64,000 nt of DNA, from NCBI GenBank assembly GCA_047777475.1, contig JBKEET010000001.1:62001-126000 (forward strand). Reading direction: 5' to 3'. The position numbers and the translations under genes are program-made. The notes under the pieces are model-generated. The model worked only from the letters and a program-made list of their open reading frames with translations, was not told the origin of the DNA and ran no database searches. Source of the stretch: Sutterella sp047777475. Its GTDB lineage: Bacteria > Pseudomonadota > Gammaproteobacteria > Burkholderiales > Burkholderiaceae_F. Within the stretch, counting starts at the first letter, position 1; each line of letters starts with the position of its first letter. Shown here in pieces: positions 46,753 to 54,011 of the stretch.

Positions 46753-47317
46753 CCATCACGCTTAATGTAAAGCCCCTTTTTGCGTGCGTCTGAACTGTCC
46801 CCAGAAAGTGAGACACTCTCTGGGGATTTTCTATGGCTAAAAGAATCTCAACGGATGTTCGTCAACAAGTTCTGCAGTTACTAAAGCAGGGAAGTCGTGC
46901 TCGGTCTATATCTCACCATTTAGGTCTAACTCCAAGCCTCGTGCAGAAATGGCAAGCGATGTTCGATCATGGAGACGTTTCCTGGATTACTGCTTCGCAA
47001 CACCATTGGACTGTACATGAAGCATGGCAAGCCATTGAACTTTTCAAGAGCGGTATGTCCTACACGGCAGCGGCTCATGCCATGGGAATGGGCAGTGCGG
47101 ATGTGCGAAGATTTGTGATAAATGCAGGGAAATACGGGGTCCCAATTCTCAAAAAGGGACGCCATGCTCAGAACCGGGAGGTCAAGCATATGCCTGAAAA
47201 ATCATGCGATCTTCGCGAGGAAAGTCCTTCCCAAGCCGGCAGCAGAGAAGCACAGCTTGACAGAGAGAAAAAAGAGCTGAAGATCCTTCTGGAATGTTTT
47301 ATGGCATCCGTTGATAA

Positions 47318-48659
47318 GAGTGTGTGGAAAATTTTGTGGGCGGCTCCTTCCAGTTTAATCGAGGTAAGGTGTCAGTCGGTCGCCGAATTCAATGGCTAAT
47401 TCCGATATGGCAGCCTTCCAATACGGCGATGGCCTCAGCCACCGCTTTTCCACTTTTCTGACGGCCAGATAAAGCAGTTTCATCGCTGCGGTTTCCGTTG
47501 GAAACGACGCCCGTGTTTTAGCCGCTTTCCTGAGATCCCGGTTCAGGCTTTCAATGGCGTTGGTCGTGTAGATCAGCCGCCTGACGTTCGGCGAGAAATC
47601 AAAGAAGGGAATCACACGGTCCCAGGCATCAAGCCACTGCTTGGCAATGTAAGGATATTTTTTCCCGAGATCCGAGCTGCTGAAATCGTCAAGCGCCCGG
47701 CGGGCCTGCTCGGCATTGACTGCCCTGTAGATCGGCTTCAGGGCTGCCGTAACGGCCTTGTAATCCTTGTAGCTCACCATCTTCAGGCTGTTGCGTATCA
47801 GGTGGATGATGCAGGTCTGCAGCAGCGTTTTGGGAAACGCGGTTTCAAGGGCTTCCTTCATGCCTTTCAGGCCGTCCGTCACGGCGATCAGTACATCGGT
47901 CACCCCGCGGTTTTTCAGCTCGTTGAAGACCGTCAGCCAGTATTTGGCACTTTCGTTTTCCGCAATCCACATTCCGAGGACGTCTTTCTTCCCGTCGGTG
48001 TCAATTCCAAGGGCAATATGGACCGCTCTTGGCGTCACGATGCCGTTATCGCCGCGGATTTTTATTCTGATGGCATCAAAGAAAATCACCGGATAGACAG
48101 GGCTCAAGGGCCGGTTCTGCCATTTTTCCAATTCCGGCAGTATGGCGTCCGTCACGTCGCTGATGAACTCGGCGCTGGTTTCCATGCCGTACTCGTCATA
48201 AAGAAAACCTTGAATTTCACGGACTGTCATGCCTCTGGCATAGAGGGCAAGAATCTTTTCGTCGAACCCTTCCAGGTTCCGCTTGTGCTTGGGAATAATC
48301 CTGGGCTGGAAGCGGCCCTTGCGGTCCCGGGGCACATCCACTTTGACGTTGCCGACCTTCGGGGATTTCATGGTTTTGGAACTGTGGCCGTTGCGTTCGT
48401 TGTCGCCAAGGCGGGCCTCGCCCTTGCCGTAGCCGAGATGGTTTGTCATTTCGCCATCCAGCATTTTCGTCAGCAGCCGGCCCAGCATATGGGCCATGAT
48501 GTCCTCGGCTTCGCCTGAGGATTTGATTTCCCTGCCGGACTTTTTCATGTCTTCCAGCAGCTGTTCCGCATACTTGTCAAATGGATCAGGTTTGCGCTTC
48601 ATGTGAGGCTCCTTTTTGAGTAATTATCTCAGAGCGCCCACAAAATTCTTTACACCCTC
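47318..48659 (-). mobile_element. IS256-family insertion sequence
   Basis: A complete element of about 1.34 kb inside the IS3-family orfA. The ends share GAG.GTGT..A.AATTTTGTGGGCG as imperfect inverted repeats. The 8-bp target duplication GTTGATAA stands at 47310-47317 and 48660-48667. A single transposase gene fills it on the minus strand. Confidence 0.9.
47355..48602 (-). CDS. IS256 family transposase
   Basis: A DDE transposase of the IS256/Mutator class (415 aa). It carries GKGEARLGDNERNGHSSKTM, the catalytic Asp in VIFFDAIRIKI, the second Asp in AVTDGLKGMKEAL, the CIIHLIRNSLKMV motif and the final Glu in TTNAIESLNRDLRK. It is full length and intact, so the copy may be active. Decayed relatives lie at 21768-21826 and 50286-50535. 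Confidence 0.95.
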   Translation of the reverse strand: MKRKPDPFDKYAEQLLEDMKKSGREIKSSGEAEDIMAHMLGRLLTKMLDGEMTNHLGYGKGEARLGDNERNGHSSKTMKSPKVGNVKVDVPRDRKGRFQPRIIPKHKRNLEGFDEKILALYARGMTVREIQGFLYDEYGMETSAEFISDVTDAILPELEKWQNRPLSPVYPVIFFDAIRIKIRGDNGIVTPRAVHIALGIDTDGKKDVLGMWIAENESAKYWLTVFNELKNRGVTDVLIAVTDGLKGMKEALETAFPKTLLQTCIIHLIRNSLKMVSYKDYKAVTAALKPIYRAVNAEQARRALDDFSSSDLGKKYPYIAKQWLDAWDRVIPFFDFSPNVRRLIYTTNAIESLNRDLRKAAKTRASFPTETAAMKLLYLAVRKVEKRWLRPSPYWKAAISELAIEFGDRLTPYLD

Positions 48660-48691
48660 GTTGATAAGCATTTGGGCGGAACGGAAGGCAG

Positions 48692-48701
48692 AAAAAAAAA
48701 G
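48692..48701 (+). promoter_or_regulatory. Slippery A9-G run, candidate -1 programmed frameshift site
   Basis: Nine A followed by G lies where the orfA frame (..GRKKK) overlaps the orfB frame (..RQKKKDLLFCEAI). The orfB frame is -1 relative to orfA, as expected for IS3-family OrfAB fusion. Because of the upstream IS256 insertion, the fusion protein can no longer be made. Confidence 0.6.
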
Positions 48702-48826
48702 ATCTCCTATTTTGCGAAGCAATTACAGCAGCATATCGCAAAGGGGTACCCGTTGCCCGATCTTGCGACTACACCCATACCAGCCGGAGCTCCTATTACC
48801 GACGTACTCGAGTTCCTAGCAAACGA

Positions 48827-49615
48827 ATGCTTGAAGATCAGGCTCTCGGTGAACGCATCAAGGCTATCCAAGAGCACCACGAAGGACGATACGGAGCCCG
48901 GAGAATGACAGCGGCGCTTCGCATTGACGGCGGAGAGCGCAAACCCGGACACAACCAAGTTGCCCGCATCATGAAAGAAATGAACCTCCAGGCTGTAATC
49001 CGACGCAAGAACAGCTACAGGGTTTGCCTGAAGAAAGGGAAACTCCCCGACGGGACGGTTCTCGAAAACACGCTCAACCGCAAATTCGAGCAGAAAGAGC
49101 CGCGCAAGGTCTTTGTGACTGACGTGACTTATGTCCCTACGGACAAAGGCTGGCTGTACGTTTCTGCCGTCTTGGACCTGTGCACGCGCGAAGTTGTTGT
49201 ATGCGAGATGAGCACACGCCAGGATTTGGCTCTTGCAATGAAGACGCTGGATTCACTTCATGCGCTGGTGAAGGGTCCCGTTCTGCTTCACAGCGATCAG
49301 GGAGTTCTTTATACGAATACTGCTTTCAGGAAGCGAGCAGCAGAATACGGCATTAAGCAAAGCTATTCGCGAAGAGGAAACTGCTGGGACAATGCCGTTA
49401 TGGAAGGCTGGAACGGCACGTTAAAGGCGGAGTGGATGTATCTCCCCAGCAAGATGCGCCACAAGCATTTGCTGAGCGCTGAGAAAGCCAAGCAGGAAAT
49501 AAAGGCTTACTGCGTTTACTACAATGAGGAACGCATACAGGAAAAATTAAACTACCGCTCCCCCAAACAATTCAGGGAAGCGGCAGAAGCTAAGATCGCC
49601 TCGGCGGTCGGTTAA
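48827..49615 (+). CDS. IS3-family transposase OrfB (integrase core)
   Basis: An rve-type DDE integrase domain. The Asp in FVTDVTYVPTDKGWLY, the Asp in LHSDQGVLYTNTAF and the Glu in NAVMEGWNGTLKAEW form the triad, with an HTH_21-like RYGARRMTAALR before it. The listed start is the first ATG (263 codons with stop). The family-like frame actually extends upstream to the A9 run (..AITAAYRKGVPVARSCDYTHTSRSSYYRR), where translation would enter by frameshifting from orfA. The split orfA leaves this copy without its normal start. Confidence 0.88.
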   Translation: MLEDQALGERIKAIQEHHEGRYGARRMTAALRIDGGERKPGHNQVARIMKEMNLQAVIRRKNSYRVCLKKGKLPDGTVLENTLNRKFEQKEPRKVFVTDVTYVPTDKGWLYVSAVLDLCTREVVVCEMSTRQDLALAMKTLDSLHALVKGPVLLHSDQGVLYTNTAFRKRAAEYGIKQSYSRRGNCWDNAVMEGWNGTLKAEWMYLPSKMRHKHLLSAEKAKQEIKAYCVYYNEERIQEKLNYRSPKQFREAAEAKIASAVG

Positions 49616-49643
49616 ATCTGTCTCACAAACTGGGGACAGTTCA

Positions 49644-49794
49644 GTCAGTGTACCTTTTCTTGAGCTTTTCGTAGATGATTTTTGCCTCTTTTGGGGCCCT
49701 CGGCTTCAGTGTCAGGGTGAATGCGGTACCCTTGTCTTTGGCATCAAACCATTTTTTCGTATTTTTCGTAGCCCTTGGGCGGGAACGTTGTCAT
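49644..49794 (-). pseudogene. Small gene broken by a frameshift and by the IS3-family insertion
   Basis: Starting at an ATG behind GGAGG, the protein reads MTTFPPKGYEKYEK. One extra A in a run then causes a stop; removing it gives WFDAKDKGTAFTLTLKPRAP with KEAKIIYEKLKKRYTD up to the IS boundary. Across the IS, at 46790 and leftward, the same frame continues ARKKGLYIKRDG, so the element landed in the 3' part of this gene. The protein is not recognised. Confidence 0.55.
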
Positions 49795-49892
49795 TTCGAT
49801 TCCTCCGTGCCGTAATATTCAGACACCCTGCTTCTATAACAAACTATTTTACCGCCTAAGGGTTCAAAACCTGCGGGATTTTGCTAACTTAG

Positions 49893-50227
49893 CTAGGAAT
49901 AAAACCCTGATTTTCAAAGGGATTGAGACCTTGCAGAAGCGCGAGCTGTGTCAATAACAGCAGCGATCTCGGAATAGAACCCTGATTTCAAAGGGATTGA
50001 GACTTCCAATCTTCTTCAAATTCTTCGAGATCACGATTGGACTCGGAATAGAACCCTGATTTTCAAAGGGATTGAGACGTCATGGGTTCAGGATCCATGA
50101 CAAGGAGAGCCTTGTCTCGGAATAGAACCCTGATTTTTTAAAGGGATTGAGACTCCCAGCTGGAGATCAAGTCGATGCGCTTGAACTCTTCTAGGAATAG
50201 AACCCTGACTTTCAAAGGGATTGAGAC
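49893..50227. CRISPR. Short orphan CRISPR array, five diverged repeats
   Basis: Five repeats of 36-38 nt lie at 49893-49929, 49968-50003, 50042-50078, 50116-50153 and 50191-50227, with four unique spacers of 37-38 nt. The common form starts CTCGGAATAGAACCCTGA and ends CAAAGGGATTGAGAC. The first and last have CTAGG; the second lacks a T, the fourth has extra T/A and the fifth has C for T, so decay is spread over the array. No cas gene, leader or trans-encoded RNA is recognisable within the window, so subtype and orientation are unknown. Confidence 0.88.
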
Positions 50228-50285
50228 GAAAGTTTCTTTAAAGAGCTTTCTGGTCAAACAGTTTCCTGACGACAGGAAAAAGTCC

Positions 50286-50535
50286 GGCCGATCTACACGG
50301 CCAGCGCCATTGAAAGCCTGAACAGGAATCTCAGGAAAGCGGCCAAAACGCGGGCGTCGTTCCAAGCGGAAGCCGCAGCGCTGAAACTGCTTTATCCGCC
50401 GTCAGAAAAGAGAAAAAAGCGGCGGCTGAGACCATCGCCGCATTGAAAGGCGGCCATGTCGGAATCATCCATTGGATTCAGAGGCCGACTGACGTCTTAT
50501 CTCGTTTAAGCCGGAAGGAGCCGCCCGTTGCGGAA
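50286..50535 (+). pseudogene. Decayed C-terminal end of an IS256-family transposase with its terminal sequence
   Basis: Translated on the plus strand this reads IYTASAIESLNRNLRKAAKT with RASFQAEAAALKLLY, clearly related to IYTTNAIESLNRDLRKAAKT of the intact transposase, including the catalytic Glu. After an indel the last residues KAAMSESSIGFRGRLTSYLV match KAAISELAIEFGDRLTPYLD. The following bases (GGAAGGAGCCGCCC) match the element end at about 47340-47354. The first two thirds of the gene are missing, and it begins about 60 bases after the last CRISPR repeat. Confidence 0.85.
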
Positions 50536-50686
50536 CCGTACGGCGGGCGATGCGGGAGGACGGCTTGGAATAACGCTTAGCCTCCCGCCCGATCACGGCA
50601 AAAACGCCGCATTTCCGATGATGCTTTTGCGCCGCAGGCGCCCCCGGGCCGTTCTCCGCTTTGCAGGGAAGGGCGTGATTCAGGGA

Positions 50687-50722
50687 TTTCCATTAATTGG
50701 CGAAAACTGACAATCGGTTGTC
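50687..50722. promoter_or_regulatory. Upstream element of cassette 1 (conserved 15-mer and palindrome)
   Basis: TTTCCATTAATTGGC at 50687-50701 has a one-mismatch copy before cassette 2, at almost the same distance from the flavoprotein start (187 versus 186 bases). GACAATCGGTTGTC (50709-50722) is a short palindrome. These are candidates for binding by the cassette AraC-type regulators. The rest of 50536-50873 holds a CCTTAAG word at 50765, also shared with cassette 2, but no gene. Confidence 0.5.
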
Positions 50723-50873
50723 CATTGCGCATTAACGGCTTTCGTCCGCCGATCCTTACCATCGCCTTAAGGGTCCGGAAGACCATCGGGCCCGCCAACA
50801 GCGCCGCGCAGCGCTCGGGGGCCGGCAGGCCTCCCGGGGCGAGCCGCGGCGGATTGATAGGAGAGATCGCAAT

Positions 50874-52370
50874 ATGAAACGCCGTGATTTGCTCAAGACC
50901 GGTCTCATGGGCGTCGGCGCCGCCGTCGGCGCTGCCGCAGCCGGCACCGCAGCCGGCACCGCGGCCGCTTCCGAAGTGCCCGTCCATGAGCACGAGAAGC
51001 AGGAATGGGATGTCGTCGTCGTGGGCGCGGGCTTCGCCGGCATGTGCGCCGCCCTCGAGGCGGCCGAGCAGGGCGCCAAGGTCGTGCTGCTCGAGAAGAT
51101 GGGCCGCCCCGACGGCGCCACCGTCTATTCGTCGGGCTGGATCGCCGCCGTCGGCAGCCGCTTCCAGAAGAACCATCCCGATACGCCGGAGGCTTTCTTC
51201 AAGGACATGATGAGGATTTCGGGCGGCCGCTCCGACCCGAACCTGATCCGCGTCTACGCCGCCGAGGCCGGCAAGGGCGTTGACTGGCTCGCCGACCACG
51301 GCACGCCGTTCTACCTCTGGGAGAACCTGCCGCCGCCGGAGCTCTCGCGCTGCCTGATTTCCCCGGGCAAGGGCATCACGGGCGGCTCGCAGCTCATCCG
51401 CTGCCTGCTCGCCGCGTTGCAGAAGAAGAACGTCCCGATCCACTACAACACCAAGGCCGTTGAGCTCATCATCGACGACCTCTTCAACGTCTACGGCATT
51501 TCGTGCGTCACCGAGAAGGGCCGCGTCGACTACATGGCCAAGGGCGGCGTGATCATCACCACGGGCGGCTTCGGCGCCAACCAGGCGATGGTCGACCAGT
51601 ACATCGGGCCGTGGGCCTCGCGGCTTGTGGTGCGCGGTTCTCCGTGGATCACGGGCGAGAACATCCTCTTCGCGCAGCAGGTGCACGCGAAGCTCGTCAA
51701 CATGGATCAGTTCTACGCCGGCCCGATCACGCCGACCGGCCACGCCAATCCGTCGCCGCTGATGTCCGCGGGCTACGGCATCCAGGTCAACTCGCAGGGC
51801 AAGCGCTTCGTGCCCGAGTCCTGGCAGCAGGTGCCGAAGGCGAAGGCCATCGCCCAGCTCACGCCCGACAACATGAGCTACATCCTCATCGGCGAGGACG
51901 CCGATGCGAGCGGCAACATTCTCACCAACACCCTGAAGCGCTTCGACAGCCTCAGCTACAAGATCCCGAAGGGCAATACGGTCGCCGAGGTCGCCAAGGC
52001 CGTCGGCATCCCGCCGCAGAACCTCGAGAAGACGGTGAAGGAATTCAACGCCGCGGTCAAGGCCGGCAAGGCGGCCGAGCTCGATCCGCCGTACCTCTTC
52101 AAGACGCCGCACGCGCTCGAGAAGGGACCGTTCTACCTGGTCCCGGCCGTGGGCGGCATGGCGAGCACGTTCGGCGGCCCGAAGATCGACGTCAACGCGA
52201 ACGTCGTGAACACCGAGAACCGTCCGATCCCCGGCCTCTATGCGGCCGGCGCCGCTGCGGGCGGCCTGTGGTACCAGGACGACATCGGCGGCAACCAGCT
52301 CGGCGGCGGCATGGTGTTCGGCCGCATTGCGGCCCGCAATGCGACGGCGCGTGCCAAGGCGGCGAAGTAA
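50874..52370 (+). CDS. Tat-exported FAD-dependent oxidoreductase, cassette copy 1
   Basis: A 498-aa periplasmic flavoprotein. The Tat signal MKRRDLLKTGLMGVG is followed by an Ala/Gly-rich stretch, then VVVGAGFAGMCAALEAAEQG for FAD and YSSGWIAAVGS. The C terminus reads GLYAAGAAAGGLWYQDDIGG. Compared by eye with flavocytochrome c fumarate reductase (GGVHGANRLGGN), the active-site His and substrate-binding Arg are Trp and Asp. It belongs to the fumarate reductase/urocanate reductase superfamily but probably reduces another compound. It is 13 bases upstream of the tetraheme cytochrome gene. Copy 2 begins at 54012. Confidence 0.85.
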   Translation: MKRRDLLKTGLMGVGAAVGAAAAGTAAGTAAASEVPVHEHEKQEWDVVVVGAGFAGMCAALEAAEQGAKVVLLEKMGRPDGATVYSSGWIAAVGSRFQKNHPDTPEAFFKDMMRISGGRSDPNLIRVYAAEAGKGVDWLADHGTPFYLWENLPPPELSRCLISPGKGITGGSQLIRCLLAALQKKNVPIHYNTKAVELIIDDLFNVYGISCVTEKGRVDYMAKGGVIITTGGFGANQAMVDQYIGPWASRLVVRGSPWITGENILFAQQVHAKLVNMDQFYAGPITPTGHANPSPLMSAGYGIQVNSQGKRFVPESWQQVPKAKAIAQLTPDNMSYILIGEDADASGNILTNTLKRFDSLSYKIPKGNTVAEVAKAVGIPPQNLEKTVKEFNAAVKAGKAAELDPPYLFKTPHALEKGPFYLVPAVGGMASTFGGPKIDVNANVVNTENRPIPGLYAAGAAAGGLWYQDDIGGNQLGGGMVFGRIAARNATARAKAAK

Positions 52371-52383
52371 GGAGGATTTGACC

Positions 52384-52731
52384 ATGAGAAACAAAGCAGC
52401 TTTCCTGCTGGCCGGCCTCATTGCCGGCGTGTTTGCCGCCTCGAGCGTGAGCGCGGCGGATTTCCTCGCCGACCGGCACGTTGAGCGCGGCGTGAAGTGC
52501 GAGCAGTGCCACGGCACCGCGGCGCCCGCCAAGGGCGCCAAGGTGACGACCGAGCAGTGCAACGCCTGCCACGGCAGCCTCGACAAGGTGGCCGAGAAGA
52601 CGAAGGACGTGAAGCCCAACCCGCACTACAACCACCTGGTCGGCCTGCAGTGCAGCGAGTGCCACCGCGGCCACGCCGAGGGCGTTTACATGTGCGAGAA
52701 CTGCCATAACTTCAAGGCCAAGGTGCCCTAG
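52384..52731 (+). CDS. Exported tetraheme cytochrome c, cassette copy 1
   Basis: A 115-aa periplasmic protein. The signal peptide ends VSAAD, and four heme-binding sites follow (CEQCH, CNACH, CSECH, CENCH). Extra His residues (DRHVERG, NPHYNH) can serve as axial ligands. GGAGG precedes the ATG. It is nearly identical to copy 2: besides the first few residues, only three substitutions in the mature part. It is the presumed direct electron donor to the flavoprotein encoded just upstream. Confidence 0.93.
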   Translation: MRNKAAFLLAGLIAGVFAASSVSAADFLADRHVERGVKCEQCHGTAAPAKGAKVTTEQCNACHGSLDKVAEKTKDVKPNPHYNHLVGLQCSECHRGHAEGVYMCENCHNFKAKVP

Positions 52732-52821
52732 AGCGGCAATGCCCTGAACCGGCAGCAGGCGGGGCGCCCGGGGATCTCCTCTTTCCGGCGCTCCGCCCGG
52801 GGCCGGCATCTTCTCCTCTAA

Positions 52822-52850
52822 GCGGATCGGTCCCTTCCGGATCGGTCCGC
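52822..52850 (+). terminator. Hairpin between cytochrome and araC gene, copy 1
   Basis: GCGGA pairs with TCCGC around an imperfect GC-rich stem (52822-52850). The same position in copy 2 holds a perfect 10-bp stem. No long T run follows, so it may attenuate rather than end transcription into the regulator gene. Confidence 0.35.
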
Positions 52851-52910
52851 CGCCGTTTATCCGAAAGGCGAAAAAGCGTACATTAAGGGTAACGAGACGG
52901 AGGTCCTGAC

Positions 52911-53708
52911 ATGAAGCCCAAGACAATGCCCGTCGTATGGTGTCCCAACGTCGATCCCGACGACCCCACGCGCACCGCGCAGATCGGCGTGGCGTGCGAG
53001 ACCATGAAAGTGAACACGAAGCCCTTCCATTCGCACCCGAACGGCCAGTTCGCGGTGGCGATCAAGGGCCTCGTGTGCCTTGAAACCGAGACGAACCGCT
53101 ATGTGGTGCCGAAGCGCTGCGCGGTGTGGACGCCGCCCGGCGTGCGCCACTACGGGCTCCTCGGGCGCGACGCGCAGGCCTTCTACTTCCTCATCTCGCC
53201 CGAGCAGTGCAAGGGGTTCCCGAGCGAGCCCGTGCGCCTCATGCTCAACGCGATGACCTTCGAAATGCTGCTCTACCTTTCGCACCACGACAGCGAGATG
53301 AAGCCCGGGAGCCACTGCGAGCGCATTGCCCTGGTCGCGATCGAGCAGCTCGCGATGGCAAGGCGGCTCCCCGCGGGCTTCGCGCCGATCCCGGACGATC
53401 CGCTGCTGCGGGCGCTCGCCGTCGACATGTGCAATCCTGACAATTACGCGCTCGACAACAAGGCCTGGGCCGAGCGCCTGAGCATGAGCGAGCGCACGCT
53501 CTCGCGGCGCATCCTGCAGGAGACGGGCCTGAGCTTCCGGCTCTGGCGGCAGCATATCCGGTTCCTCCCCGCGCTCACCCTGCTTGCGCAGGGCAAGAGC
53601 GTCGAGGAGGTGGCCGACAAAATGCACTACGAAACCTCGTCGGCCTTCATCATCGCCTTCCGGCGCGTTTTCGGCATGACGCCCGGGGCGCTCCGCAGGG
53701 ACTTCTGA
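52911..53708 (+). CDS. AraC-family transcriptional regulator with cupin N-terminal domain, cassette copy 1
   Basis: A 265-aa regulator. The N-terminal cupin-like sensor (about 35-115) has FHSHPNGQFAVAIKGLVCLE with WTPPGVRHYG. The C-terminal double helix-turn-helix (about 165-265) has RLSMSERTLSRRILQETG and VEEVADKMHYETSSAFI. It follows the cytochrome gene after 179 bases, so it may be co-transcribed or have its own promoter. Likely controls the flavoprotein-cytochrome pair in response to the reductase substrate; this is inference. Confidence 0.88.
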   Translation: MKPKTMPVVWCPNVDPDDPTRTAQIGVACETMKVNTKPFHSHPNGQFAVAIKGLVCLETETNRYVVPKRCAVWTPPGVRHYGLLGRDAQAFYFLISPEQCKGFPSEPVRLMLNAMTFEMLLYLSHHDSEMKPGSHCERIALVAIEQLAMARRLPAGFAPIPDDPLLRALAVDMCNPDNYALDNKAWAERLSMSERTLSRRILQETGLSFRLWRQHIRFLPALTLLAQGKSVEEVADKMHYETSSAFIIAFRRVFGMTPGALRRDF

Positions 53709-53790
53709 GAGGGCGCCCCTTACGCAAAAACGCCGCATCGCCGCGGCGGCCTCCGAAAAGCAGGGAATTGCCGCCGCTGCTTTTCAAAAA

Positions 53791-53840
53791 CAACCGTATT
53801 ACAGACGGTTGCAAAGTGTAGGTGTTTTCCATTATTTGGC
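53791..53840. promoter_or_regulatory. Upstream element of cassette 2 (inverted repeat and conserved 15-mer)
   Basis: CAACCG (53791-53796) and CGGTTG (53806-53811) form an inverted repeat. TTTCCATTATTTGGC (53826-53840) matches the cassette 1 element at 14 of 15 bases, 186 bases before the start codon. A shared CCTTAAG lies at 53893. Confidence 0.5.
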
Positions 53841-54011
53841 TGAATCGGCGCATGCTTTGGCCGCCGCGAGCTATCGGTCTTGCTTCGATACCCCTTAAGA
53901 TCCGTTTAAGAGTTCGGGAGTCTTCCGGATTCGCAACCCCCGCCGCACGGCTGACCAAGGGCATCCTGACCGCCCGGCCGCAGCGGCGAATCCAAAGAGG
54001 AGATCGCATAT

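Larger units (their letters stand above)
46833..48908 (+). pseudogene. IS3-family orfA, split by the IS256-family insertion
   Basis: The N-terminal helix-turn-helix part of an IS150-type transposase: QQVLQLLKQGSRARSISHHL is the first HTH, a second lies near AWQAIELFKSGMSYTAAAHAMG, and a charged helix follows (DREKKELKILLECF). The original frame stops being native at 47317 and resumes at 48668, as ..SVDK-HLGGTEGRKKKI. The apparent tail reading SVWKILWAAPSSL is inside the IS256-family end. Excising the inserted DNA plus one target copy (1350 bp) would restore the frame. Confidence 0.8.
46791..49643 (+). mobile_element. IS3-family (IS150-like) element, interrupted by an IS256-family element
   Basis: Terminal inverted repeats start TGAACTGTCCCCAG at 46791 and, on the other strand, from 49643; both continue GTGAGACA after a four-base difference. 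GTC flanks both ends (46788-46790 and 49644-49646), a 3-bp target duplication as expected. The element encodes orfA and orfB in plus orientation, split by the IS256-family insertion at 47318-48659. Without that insertion it would be about 1.5 kb, the normal size. Confidence 0.9.

Noticed and set aside
50577..52619. Minus-strand frame of 680 codons opposite the cassette 1 flavoprotein
   Set aside because: Antisense shadow; the plus strand has a Tat signal, FAD motifs and ribosome sites. A similar shadow at 53895-55751 is rejected for the same reason.
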